A stretch of DNA of 64,000 nt from Cytophagales bacterium (lineage in GTDB: Bacteria; Bacteroidota; Bacteroidia; Cytophagales; Cyclobacteriaceae), in contig JAFLBR010000001.1 of the NCBI GenBank assembly GCA_017303795.1, positions 62,001 through 126,000 on the forward strand. The letters run 5' to 3'. The position numbers and the translations under genes are program-made. The notes below the pieces were generated by a model. That model had not been told where the DNA came from. It did not search any database and was given only the letters and a program-made list of their open reading frames with translations. This document shows, in pieces, positions 16,870-25,569 of the stretch. Position 1 is the first letter of the stretch. Each line of letters starts with the position of its first letter.

Positions 16870-17826
16870 TTGTATGCTGTTAACGACAGCAACTTTGAAG
16901 ATATTGCAATCCGGCTATTTCGCTTTCAGGCAGAAAATTCACCAGTTTACAATCGCTATTTGCAAAATTTGAAGGTAAACCCTTTTAAAATCGAAAAGAT
17001 TGAGCAGATACCCTTTTTGCCTATTAGCTTTTTCAAGACTCAAAGCATACAAACCGGCAGTTGGACACCCGAAGTTGAGTTTAGCAGCAGTGGAACAACC
17101 GGTTCATTAACCAGCAGGCACGCAGTAGCTGATCTAAATTTTTATCTCAGGCATGCAGAAAAGACTTTTGAGCAGTTCTATGGAAAGTTGCAGCAATATC
17201 ATATTCTCGCCTTGTTGCCAGCCTATCTGGAGCGCAAGGGCTCATCGCTTATTGCGATGATGGATCACTTTATAAAAAAATCAGGCTCTGAACATTCGGG
17301 GTTTTACCTCTACAATCATGACGAACTGGTTCAGAAAATGGAGGTATTGAAATCCAGTTCGCGCAAAATACTAGTGTGGGGTGTATCGTTTGCTTTGTTA
17401 GACCTGGCTGAACATTTTGAGGTTGATCTAAGCAATGCAATTGTGATGGAGACCGGAGGCATGAAGGGTAGAAGGCAGGAGTTAACCCGACAGGAACTAC
17501 ACACTTTTCTGAACCAAAGGTTTAACACGGCTGTTATTCACTCCGAATATGGTATGACGGAATTAATGTCGCAGGCCTATTCCACAGGTAATGGTTACTA
17601 CCAAATACCTCCTTGGATGAAGGTTGTTATTCGGGAAATTAATGACCCTTTTTGCTATGTAAGGAATAAATCGGGGGGTGTTAATGTGGTAGACCTTGCA
17701 AATTTTCACTCCTGCGCATTTATCGAAACCCAGGATTTAGGGAAAATAACTGAAGCGGGAGAACTGGAAATTCTGGGTCGTATCGATAATAGTGATATTC
17801 GGGGTTGTAATTTGTTAGTTGAGTAG
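16870..17826 (+). CDS. LuxE-like acyl-protein synthetase
   Basis: About 318 residues of the LuxE/acyl-protein synthetase family, distant relatives of AMP-forming ligases. Visible marks are IPFLPISFFKTQ, FSSSGTTGSLTSRH (the Ser/Thr/Gly-rich ATP loop, about 74-86), MMDHFI, VMETGGMKGRR and HSEYGMTELMSQAY, which holds the adenylate-forming YGMTE signature. It probably activates a fatty acid; in this phylum it is not tied to luminescence. Homology appears to extend upstream, since the bases before the TTG at 16870 still read FKSFEAS in frame, but there is no ATG before the TAA at 16825. The true start is TTG 16870 or a CTG at 16840. Confidence 0.82.
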   Translation: MYAVNDSNFEDIAIRLFRFQAENSPVYNRYLQNLKVNPFKIEKIEQIPFLPISFFKTQSIQTGSWTPEVEFSSSGTTGSLTSRHAVADLNFYLRHAEKTFEQFYGKLQQYHILALLPAYLERKGSSLIAMMDHFIKKSGSEHSGFYLYNHDELVQKMEVLKSSSRKILVWGVSFALLDLAEHFEVDLSNAIVMETGGMKGRRQELTRQELHTFLNQRFNTAVIHSEYGMTELMSQAYSTGNGYYQIPPWMKVVIREINDPFCYVRNKSGGVNVVDLANFHSCAFIETQDLGKITEAGELEILGRIDNSDIRGCNLLVE

Positions 17827-17864
17827 TCGATTTTGTCGTTAAACAGCATTTTTAGTACATCCTG

Positions 17865-17895
17865 TTTGGATGATTTTAAAAGATTGATATTTTTG
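17865..17895 (+). promoter_or_regulatory. Promoter of the 38-aa lipoprotein
   Basis: TTTG at 17865-17868, 19-bp spacer, TATTTTTG at 17888-17895: one of the best matches to the Bacteroidota consensus in the window. The predicted start is near 17902, 14 nt before the ATG at 17916. Confidence 0.7.
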
Positions 17896-17915
17896 TTCCT
17901 TTAAAACCACTGGTT

Positions 17916-18032
17916 ATGAAGAAAATTCTCGCTTTTGCAGCCCTTCTTGCTTTCCTTACCTCGTGCAGCCAATATACCTGCCCTACGTACAGCAAGAAAG
18001 AAGTGAAAAAACCTACTGAAAGCCGCATTTAA
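17916..18032 (+). CDS. 38-residue lipoprotein
   Basis: A small gene: MKKILAFAALLAFLTSC is a lipoprotein signal peptide with lipobox FLTSC (Cys17), followed by a 21-residue mature peptide with YTCPTYSKKEVKKPTE. The second Cys, the CPTY motif and the basic tail look like a conserved tiny lipoprotein seen in this phylum, but its function is unknown. A near-consensus promoter sits directly upstream, and the stop lies 3 bp before the convergent regulator gene stop. It is real judging by the promoter, the signal peptide and the intact frame. Confidence 0.8.
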   Translation: MKKILAFAALLAFLTSCSQYTCPTYSKKEVKKPTESRI

Positions 18033-18035
18033 GCG

Positions 18036-19199
18036 CTATAGGTACTTTTTTACCTCTACCGGTCCGATAACCGGTCCATCACTCATTATTACCAACCGCT
18101 CCACTACATTCCTTAATTCGCGAATGTTGCCAGTCCATGTGTGCGCTTGTAAAAGCGTTAGAGCCTCCTTTCCAATCTCCTTTTTCTTGTTCCCATAGTC
18201 TGAAGCTATATCGGCCAGAAATTTTTCTGTCAGAGCCGGAATATCATCTGTCCGGTCGTTTAGTGAAGGCACTTTAATCACAATCACCGAAAGGCGGTGG
18301 TATAAATCCTCGCGAAAGCGATTTTCAGCAATTTCTTTTTTCAGGTCTTTATTCGTAGCGGCTACTATGCGCACGTTCACTGAAATATCTTTTTCGCCAC
18401 CTACACGAGTAATCTTGTTTTCCTGCAGCGCGCGTAAAACTTTTGCCTGCGCAGCAGCACCCATATCTCCAATCTCATCCAGAAACAATGTGCCGCCCTC
18501 GGCTTGTTCAAATTTTCCAAGCTTCTGTTTTATGGCTGAGGTAAACGATCCTTTTTCATGACCGAACAATTCACTCTCAATTAATTCAGAAGGAATAGCC
18601 GCACAGTTTACTTCAACAAATGGCCCCAGGCTGCGCGGGCTTTGTTCGTGAAGTTGCCGCGCCACCAGTTCCTTACCGGCTCCGTTAGGCCCGATAATTA
18701 AAACCCGGGCTTCGGTTGGAGCCACTTTTTCAATCATCTGTTTTACTTCAGTAAGGCCGACCGAGGTTCCAATGATTTCATACTTACCCGATACTTTTTT
18801 CTTCAGGATTTTTGTTTCGCGCACCAGACTATTTTTGTCGAGGGCGTTTCGTAGCGTAATTAAGAGTCGATTGAGATCGGGCGGCTTTTGAAGAAAATCG
18901 TAAGCACCAAGTTTGGTAGCATCCACAGCAAGTTCGGTAGAACCGTGCGCAGAAATCATAATAAAAGTTGCCGGGTTGCCTTTTGCTTTTGCTTGTTGTA
19001 AAACTTCCATGCCATCTACCTTGGGCATCTTTACATCGCAGAACACCACATCATAAGCGGTGTTTTCTAATTTGGTTAATCCTTCCTGGCCATCTTTGGC
19101 TTCATCTACTTCCAGTTTAAGTTCTTTCTGGTCTTTGAGAATGTCTTTTAAAACTGCACGAATGCTGGCTTCATCTTCAATCAACAAAACTTTGGGCAC
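18036..19199 (-). CDS. NtrC-like response regulator (receiver + AAA+ domain, no DNA-binding domain)
   Basis: 387 residues. The receiver domain (1-120) has IEDE and the phospho-acceptor Asp55 in FCDVKMP. The AAA+ domain (about 140-375) has a Walker A region GPNGAGKE (170-177), Walker B LFLDEIGD (238-245) and the FREDLYHRL arginine-finger region (295-303). Two features differ from sigma-54 activators: the sigma-contact loop reads GSFTSA (217-222) instead of GAFTGA, and the protein ends right after the AAA+ helical lid, with no Fis-type helix-turn-helix. It may activate from solution or may not act on sigma-54. No partner kinase is adjacent. Confidence 0.85.
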   Translation of the reverse strand: MPKVLLIEDEASIRAVLKDILKDQKELKLEVDEAKDGQEGLTKLENTAYDVVFCDVKMPKVDGMEVLQQAKAKGNPATFIMISAHGSTELAVDATKLGAYDFLQKPPDLNRLLITLRNALDKNSLVRETKILKKKVSGKYEIIGTSVGLTEVKQMIEKVAPTEARVLIIGPNGAGKELVARQLHEQSPRSLGPFVEVNCAAIPSELIESELFGHEKGSFTSAIKQKLGKFEQAEGGTLFLDEIGDMGAAAQAKVLRALQENKITRVGGEKDISVNVRIVAATNKDLKKEIAENRFREDLYHRLSVIVIKVPSLNDRTDDIPALTEKFLADIASDYGNKKKEIGKEALTLLQAHTWTGNIRELRNVVERLVIMSDGPVIGPVEVKKYL

Positions 19200-19247
19200 G
19201 AGTAACTTGGTTTAGTATTAGTAATAAAAATGTTGTTTCAAAAAAAA

Positions 19248-19660
19248 TGCAAGCCTGTAAGCCGGGTTCTGTTCTGCTGCCGATTACTCGGAAGAAGTGC
19301 TTATCATTTATCTAGACCTTGCGTCACCGTAAGGTTCAAGCAGCCTACCCAATCACACCAGCTTGCGCTATTAGCGAGCAGCTAATCACTTTCGTGAGTG
19401 CGACCTATTTGGCCTTTCAACTCGTAAGGTTTACCATGCCCCTGATGTCACCATCAAGGCGGTGGGCTCTTACTCCACCTTTTCACCTTTTCCTTGTCCG
19501 ATGCACGATCGGTTAAGGTAGTTTGTTTTCTGTGGCACTGTCTGTTATCACGCCCTTAAGCGTGACACCTTCCTGTTAGGAAGTACGATGCTCTGTGTTG
19601 CCCGGACTTTCCTTCCCGATCCCGATAAATATCGGGATCGGGACGATAAGCCGGCTTGCA
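19248..19660 (-). ncRNA. rnpB: RNase P RNA (catalytic subunit)
   Basis: On the minus strand the RNA opens with P1 arm TGCAAGCC, contains the universal block GAAGGAAAGTCCGGGC and ends with ACAGAACCCGGCTTACAG and the closing P1 arm GGCTTGCA. At about 413 nt it has typical bacterial class A size. The helix after P1/P2 (P3 position, 19616-19643) is a long perfect hairpin with arms CCCGATCCCGAT and ATCGGGATCGGG, longer than usual and similar to a palindrome used elsewhere in this genome. The RNA processes tRNA 5' ends with RnpA, which is not in the window. Confidence 0.95.
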
Positions 19661-19698
19661 GCGCAAAGTTACGGATTGAACCGGAATCGGTTCGATTT

Positions 19699-20097
19699 TT
19701 AATGAATGTCGGAATCGGTGAGTTTTAGCTCATATTGATCGGCCAGATTTGCAACTTCCTGCAGCATTTCTGTTAAGGTGCTTTCATGGGTTGTGTCCAT
19801 AGCTGCAACGGCTTCAATTTGCAGGTGATTTTCATTCACCACAAACCGGCAATAGTTAAAGTATGCAGCTTGTTCCAACAACGGTTTGTAATCAAGCGAT
19901 GATTTGATTGTACAAACTTTGGAGTTTAGTGTTATCAGATTGCGATTGTATAGTTCATTTTTTCTAACGGTGCCAATAACCGTTTGGAAGCGATTTCCAG
20001 ATACGGGCATGATAATAATTGAGTGGCTGGGATCGTATTGTGTAAACTGACCACCAATCTGGTCGGCATACTTTTTCATAAAGGCCGTTAAGTCCAT
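19699..20097 (-). CDS. Hypothetical protein, YbjN/secretion-chaperone-like size and pattern
   Basis: 132 residues with no signal peptide or membrane segment. It alternates predicted strands and helices (FTQYDPSHSIIIMPV, FQTVIGTVRKN, YCRFVVNENHLQIEAVAAM) and ends in a long acidic helix. The pattern recalls YbjN or type III chaperone-like folds, but there is no motif I can name. It lies between rnpB and the DUF2279 gene and is likely transcribed from its own start, since 45 bp separate it from the latter. Confidence 0.6.
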   Translation of the reverse strand: MDLTAFMKKYADQIGGQFTQYDPSHSIIIMPVSGNRFQTVIGTVRKNELYNRNLITLNSKVCTIKSSLDYKPLLEQAAYFNYCRFVVNENHLQIEAVAAMDTTHESTLTEMLQEVANLADQYELKLTDSDIH

Positions 20098-20142
20098 GAG
20101 GTTTGGGATTAGGTATTCCCAAGGTACTAAAACTCAGCTTAA

Positions 20143-21018
20143 TCAGAAATAAAACAAATGAGCTTTGGTTCTCCCATTCGAAAATTCGAGCGCTGGTGCC
20201 GGTATTCGCACCATATTGGCTACAAAAATCAATGTATTAAGGGCTTTGCTTCGCGATTTGAACGCGGTTAAATCGAAATCGACACCTATAAAAAGTTTGC
20301 GATAAGGATTGTAACCAGCGGCAATGTTACTTTCATCATTGGCATAAATCATTCCCTCGGCACCAATACCTATTGAAAGATTAAGCCATTTCGGAAAGCG
20401 AATAAACTTGTCCATATCTACCGAAAGCCATTGTGTGTGGCCATTGTAATCTTTTAGAAGTTCTTCGGCTAAACCATTGCCTAACAATGCTGGGCGCACA
20501 GCGGCATAAGGCGTTCGGTGAAAAGAGTATTTTGGATAAATACGGGTTTCATTCCAAAGTGCTTGCTGGCCCCAATATAAACCGGTGCCGGCTGCATTGG
20601 CTACTACATCGGACACGGAAGCACCATAACCTGCCGAAAATCCATCCAGTACTTCGATGGAAGACATAATTCCAAAACTTATTAACGACCCGATGCGATC
20701 GGATTTTTGTTTGGAAACTCCACTCCATTGCCAGGTAGCAGAGCTGATAGCCGATACCTGAAATGCAGAGAATGTATGGCCCAGTTTATCCATTTGTTTC
20801 CACTCATGCGCATCGTTAAAAAATCTAAATGATTGCCGATCGGATTGACTATACCATGCTGCAGTAAGCACAACCATACTTGCTGAGTAGGCAACAGACG
20901 ACCCAATGATTACTGTTCTTTGTCGCTTTTTGTAAAGTTGTTGTAACGAATCGGGTTGCGCAAAAGCTATTTCACCACACAACAACAGCAACATAAAAAC
21001 TTTACAAGGTTTGATCAT
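20143..21018 (-). CDS. DUF2279 family membrane/exported protein
   Basis: About 291 residues from the preferred ATG at 21018 (MIKPCKVFMLLLLCGEIAFAQ), which gives a clean signal peptide; an ATG nine codons further upstream also exists. Conserved blocks include FNDAHEWKQMDKLGHTFSAF, SFGIMSSIEVLDGFSAGYGAS and SDVVANAAGTGLYW, matching the DUF2279 family. The repeated D-x-x-A/S-N-x-x-G pattern resembles membrane-associated VanZ-like families. Function unknown. The start lies inside the 3' end of the TamB-like gene (17-bp overlap in another frame), so the two are probably translated together. Confidence 0.8.
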   Translation of the reverse strand: MIKPCKVFMLLLLCGEIAFAQPDSLQQLYKKRQRTVIIGSSVAYSASMVVLTAAWYSQSDRQSFRFFNDAHEWKQMDKLGHTFSAFQVSAISSATWQWSGVSKQKSDRIGSLISFGIMSSIEVLDGFSAGYGASVSDVVANAAGTGLYWGQQALWNETRIYPKYSFHRTPYAAVRPALLGNGLAEELLKDYNGHTQWLSVDMDKFIRFPKWLNLSIGIGAEGMIYANDESNIAAGYNPYRKLFIGVDFDLTAFKSRSKALNTLIFVANMVRIPAPALEFSNGRTKAHLFYF

Positions 21019-24000
21019 CCTGCTCGTTTTCGGGTGGTAGCTCAAGTTGTTTGCGTCTACGTTCGCGCGTGGTGCGCAACAAATCTTTTATGCTGTTAAA
21101 GCTTTGCGTGTGTAATAAACTTACTCCGGTAGTTACGGCAGCCTGCGTGCCCAGCGTGTTGGTTAATTGATTAAAGTTTGAGCGGCTATACATTTTTACT
21201 TTAAACTTTCCATCGGGGGTTAACATGTAATCAATGGTCCAATCGCCAATCATGTTAGCTGCGCTTGATTGACTGGTTTGATTGCCAAAAGTACCATCGC
21301 GCGTAACGCGTAAACGTCCGTTCAAAAACGAGTAGGAGAGTCGTAATTGAAATGTATTGAATGCTTCCTGATCCATCGCTCCAATATCAAGATCGATTTC
21401 AAGATTTTGATCTACCTGAGTAAGCCAGTAACTTAACTGATTGGAAAGCAACTCGCTCACACTATTGGAGATTGAACCACTGGTACTGAACGCATCAAGC
21501 GGTGAAAATCTTCTTAGAATGATAATACTAAATACCTGGCGTTGAAGTTCCTGCTCATCCAGCTTAGCTTTAAATGCCTTAAAGGCAAAGTTAAGCTGCA
21601 CATTTGAGCCGTTGTCTGCAGTAACATTGTCGGGAAGATTTTTTGCGTCAATATCAAACGCAATTTGTGGCGACAGCATAGGGCCATCCAGTTTCAATAA
21701 AACTTCAACCGGATATTTTCTGCGTACTTGTGCCGAGGCTTGAGTTGCTTCACTCTGGTCTGGAAGAATCGGCCCGATAGAAGCCATTTGCTTATAACTG
21801 GCTTTCAAGTCCAACACGCCCGAGTATGGATCGCCAAACCAACTTAACCGACTGCCCTTGGTGATGGCAAACTCTTTATTGATAATATCAAAAAGCGTGA
21901 AGTTGTAATAACCTTGCTCAAACTCATACAACCCAAACATGTTAAACTCACCCTTAGTATCAATTTGTAATTTAATATCGCCTCTTCCATAGCCTCTTAT
22001 AATATCCCCGGCTTTAATATCGAAAATGATTTCGGTGTACGCATCGGGTGTAATATCAAGATTCAAATCAAGTATGATGCCGCTGGGTTCACTACTTGTA
22101 TTGTTGACTTGTTTCTTTTCGGCTATCTGTACCGTATCCCTAAAGTGAACAAAGTTTATAAACTCACTCTTTTCTACTGACTCAGATCCGCTTATTGGAA
22201 TGAACACCCGCGTATTTTTAGAAGTGCGGGCCGTAGCCGAAATTTTCATGTTGTTGAGTGGCCCCAGCATGTTCAGATTTCCACTGCCATACGCCTGGCC
22301 ATAAAACAAACTGTTGTCTTTACTGGTAGTATTCAACAATTGAAAAGTATTGAATGAAGCATCGAGATTTATTCTGAAACGTGAGTAGTTGCGATGGGTG
22401 AGGTATCCATCCAACACACCTTTGTTTTTTAAACCATCGTAAAGTGTAAAATCGTTAAAGATAATTTTAGTGGGTGTCATGGCCAGGGTGCCATCAAACG
22501 TGTACAATGTTTTCAGGTAATCGATCATGATCTGACCGCGTGCAATTTTTCCTTCACCTTCAATTAATGGCTGTGCAAATGTTCCGGTTATCTCATACCT
22601 GCCAGTAAGGCTTCCATCTATCTTCGAAAAAATTCCTTTTAGGAATGGTTCAATAATTTTAAGATTGGTTTCAGCGAGTGTGGCATTTACAAATAAGGGA
22701 CTTTTTTTATCTGACGGATTGTAGGTTCCGGTTAAGTTCAAGGTACGGGTGTTCAATCGATCAATGTAAAAATCAATCAGGAATTGTTTGATTTCCCGAT
22801 CCCATAACGTGGTGCCGGTAACATCGCCCACCAGAAACTTATCTACTTCAAGATTTTTTATAGTTACATTGTTTTGCAGTGCGAACTCACCGTACAAACC
22901 TTTTACTTCCACAAAGCCATCAATAATACCACCTAATTTAGACGGACTGATTGAATTAAGAATTTGTAAATCGAAATTAGAAAGGGTTAACACCAATGGT
23001 TCGGTAGCATCTTTAGAAATGGTGCCATTTAAAAGCGCTGACTCGCTATTATGAAAGAGTTTCAGGTTGTGAACCTGCCATTCGCTTCCCTTCACAAGCA
23101 TATAGTTCTCGGCACTTATCTGCCACGATTTATCAAGTACGTTCAGGCGCGAGGGAAGAATTTTAATTTTTGTGCTATCCTCTAAAAAATCTATTTCTGA
23201 TTGAAGCCGAACATAGTTAGTGGTTCCTTCCTGATCGAAGTCCAGCCCCAGATCAATGTGATCTTCGTCCCAAACTGCTTCAGCAAATAATTCTTTCGTA
23301 GCAAAGTTTTTGGCAAGCTGCTGCCGATGCGATTCTAATGAAAGCACGGCCAATACACGGCTGCTATCGCGGATTTTAGAGCCCGAGAATTCAATCTCAT
23401 TATCAATAAAATATTTTCCGTTATACGATATCGTATCAATTCGTGAGAAGGCTTGCAGGCGCGAGGTGTAGCCATTGGTAAACGAACCTTCTACACGACT
23501 TTCGGCTGAGAGCGTAAGCGGAAGTTTTACAAGACTTAAAAGAGGATTAATATCTTTCAGGTCCAGGGAAAAATTTACCTGATACTCTTGACTTGTTTTC
23601 GGTTTCTTTAAATAGTATTCCGCAAGTTCTTCTTTGTTATTGCGTAAGTTGAGGTTAAACTCAGTACTTAATTTTTGCAGATCGTTAAATAAGGAAGAGA
23701 AATAGAACGCGCCATCCAACTTGGCATCTGCAAATGAACTATTCAAACTTAAGTTTCGTAAACCATTATTAATAGACGAACTCACCGACACCATGTCTAT
23801 GTCCATAGCCTGATCGTTAAATTCAATATGACTACGCGAAAGTTGCGCGCGTCCGAAAAGGCTGTCTAGTTTAAGTCCCTTAATGTCAATATCGAGATTA
23901 GATTTAAGAAAAATATGATCGCGACTTAAACCAATGGGTTTAGTGAGCAGCGTATCTAATTGTGCTTTTACTTTTATTACCTGTTGCCCCTGCCGGATGT

Positions 24001-25558
24001 TAATACCACCGATGGCCCGCAATTGAAGATTAGGGTCATCAATAGAAACAATTCCGTTAAAGAGTTCGCGCGCAAAGCGGGCATCGGTAACAATGTTGGT
24101 ATAATTATAACTTCTTATTCCGATTGATTTAATTTTGCCAGCCAGATTAAAGTCGGCCGTTTCTTGTGTAAGCCCTTTACCTTTTATGCGGCCCGCCATT
24201 GTTACTTTTTGAAACGTGGTGGTGTCTCTAAACACTAATCCAAGATCAAACTGATTAAGATTGAGATTACCACTATAAGTAGATTGATCAATTCGGACCT
24301 GATCAATTTTTAAATTGATATCAGAAATAATTTGCCCAAACGCGCCTCGAAAATTTCCATTGGCCACAAAGTCATCAATAAAGCCGGTAAACTTTCCAAT
24401 AAATTTAAACCGGCCAAGTGGCTGCAAAATGTTATTGATATTGTTGGGGAAAAGAAACGCCAGATCATTAATTAGAATCTCGCCCGACTTAAGATCAAGA
24501 TTGATAAATGTTTCGGTTATTACAGGCAATCCATCCATTTGTAATTTACCGGCTACTTGTGTTTCGCCAAGTTGTAGTTCCATATTATTTACCGTTAACC
24601 GATTGATGCGACCACTAGCATTTCCGGAAACAGAAATAGGTTTTGGTAAAGGTTTTACACCCGGAGTAAACTGAGCAAGATCGGCCGGATAAATAATAGT
24701 ATTGCGCAGGTTTGCCTTCAGATTTACTTTGTTGGTAAAGTCGTTCAGATCGGCCAGCGATTTGTATTTAAACTGAATAGTGTCGCCCAGTTTACTCTCA
24801 CCAATGCGGGCACTCAGGTTTAAAAAGTCCATTCCCGTTTGTGACAACCGAAAGAACGTAGAGAAGTTATGTACGGGGAGGGAACAATTTTTCTCTTCAC
24901 CCACAAGGGTATTAAGCTTTAACTCAATTGTATCGCCAATCACTTTAAAGTTATTGGCCTGGGCTTCATCAATAAAAAAATTAATATGATTGTAATCAAA
25001 GGCATTTCGAATGGAATCTTTCCGATCGTCATGCAAGTTAAAATTGGTGCGGTTAATCAGAATCTCACCAATATTAAGGTGTTTGGCGCCACCTTCGGTG
25101 CCTCCGCCAGCAAACTGTTTATTTATTTCAGCAATAAATAGATTGATATTAAAGTCGCGGGTAGAATCTGTCTCATTGATTTTGTAGAATTTCAGATTAG
25201 CATCTTCCAGCAGCACCGCATCCAGATTAATGTCGTTATTGCTAAGCAGAGTAGATAAACTAAAATTAACCAAAAGTTTATCGGTGCCAATCATGGTGTT
25301 TCCGGCTGGGTCGGTAACAGCAAGACCACTAAGTTCTAACCGATCGTACCACACCAGGTGTACCCGTGAGTAGCTGATGGTGAATCCGGAGACCTTAGAA
25401 AAATTTTTGGTGAGCCGCTCTGCAATACTTTTTTGAACCGCTGGAATTTGCAGCAAAATAAAACTGCCGATTGTAAAAATCACAATAAAGTATATGGAGT
25501 AAAGCAGCGAGCGCTTTAACCAGATAAACAGCCGATTTTTAATAACTTGCAGTTTCAT
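21002..25558 (-). CDS. TamB-like translocation/assembly module protein (DUF490)
   Basis: 1518 residues, a giant AsmA/TamB-type protein. One N-terminal membrane anchor (about 15-35, LLYSIYFIVIFTIGSFILLQIP) is followed by long repetitive beta-strand sequence typical of bridge-like lipid transfer proteins, and a C-terminal TamB domain (about 1150-1480) with ITPDAYTEIIFDIKAGDIIRGYGRGDI and LSNQLSYWLTQVDQNLEIDLDIG. TamB family proteins span the periplasm and move phospholipid or help outer-membrane protein assembly. It is divergent from tsaD, with only 11 bp between starts, an order seen in other Bacteroidota. No TamA/BamA-like partner is adjacent. Confidence 0.9.
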   Translation of the reverse strand: MKLQVIKNRLFIWLKRSLLYSIYFIVIFTIGSFILLQIPAVQKSIAERLTKNFSKVSGFTISYSRVHLVWYDRLELSGLAVTDPAGNTMIGTDKLLVNFSLSTLLSNNDINLDAVLLEDANLKFYKINETDSTRDFNINLFIAEINKQFAGGGTEGGAKHLNIGEILINRTNFNLHDDRKDSIRNAFDYNHINFFIDEAQANNFKVIGDTIELKLNTLVGEEKNCSLPVHNFSTFFRLSQTGMDFLNLSARIGESKLGDTIQFKYKSLADLNDFTNKVNLKANLRNTIIYPADLAQFTPGVKPLPKPISVSGNASGRINRLTVNNMELQLGETQVAGKLQMDGLPVITETFINLDLKSGEILINDLAFLFPNNINNILQPLGRFKFIGKFTGFIDDFVANGNFRGAFGQIISDINLKIDQVRIDQSTYSGNLNLNQFDLGLVFRDTTTFQKVTMAGRIKGKGLTQETADFNLAGKIKSIGIRSYNYTNIVTDARFARELFNGIVSIDDPNLQLRAIGGINIRQGQQVIKVKAQLDTLLTKPIGLSRDHIFLKSNLDIDIKGLKLDSLFGRAQLSRSHIEFNDQAMDIDMVSVSSSINNGLRNLSLNSSFADAKLDGAFYFSSLFNDLQKLSTEFNLNLRNNKEELAEYYLKKPKTSQEYQVNFSLDLKDINPLLSLVKLPLTLSAESRVEGSFTNGYTSRLQAFSRIDTISYNGKYFIDNEIEFSGSKIRDSSRVLAVLSLESHRQQLAKNFATKELFAEAVWDEDHIDLGLDFDQEGTTNYVRLQSEIDFLEDSTKIKILPSRLNVLDKSWQISAENYMLVKGSEWQVHNLKLFHNSESALLNGTISKDATEPLVLTLSNFDLQILNSISPSKLGGIIDGFVEVKGLYGEFALQNNVTIKNLEVDKFLVGDVTGTTLWDREIKQFLIDFYIDRLNTRTLNLTGTYNPSDKKSPLFVNATLAETNLKIIEPFLKGIFSKIDGSLTGRYEITGTFAQPLIEGEGKIARGQIMIDYLKTLYTFDGTLAMTPTKIIFNDFTLYDGLKNKGVLDGYLTHRNYSRFRINLDASFNTFQLLNTTSKDNSLFYGQAYGSGNLNMLGPLNNMKISATARTSKNTRVFIPISGSESVEKSEFINFVHFRDTVQIAEKKQVNNTSSEPSGIILDLNLDITPDAYTEIIFDIKAGDIIRGYGRGDIKLQIDTKGEFNMFGLYEFEQGYYNFTLFDIINKEFAITKGSRLSWFGDPYSGVLDLKASYKQMASIGPILPDQSEATQASAQVRRKYPVEVLLKLDGPMLSPQIAFDIDAKNLPDNVTADNGSNVQLNFAFKAFKAKLDEQELQRQVFSIIILRRFSPLDAFSTSGSISNSVSELLSNQLSYWLTQVDQNLEIDLDIGAMDQEAFNTFQLRLSYSFLNGRLRVTRDGTFGNQTSQSSAANMIGDWTIDYMLTPDGKFKVKMYSRSNFNQLTNTLGTQAAVTTGVSLLHTQSFNSIKDLLRTTRERRRKQLELPPENEQDDQTL

Positions 25559-25569
25559 TTAACCTAAAA

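Noticed and set aside
19319-19516. 65-aa ORF inside 19.2-19.7 kb
   Set aside because: It is antisense to the RNase P RNA gene.
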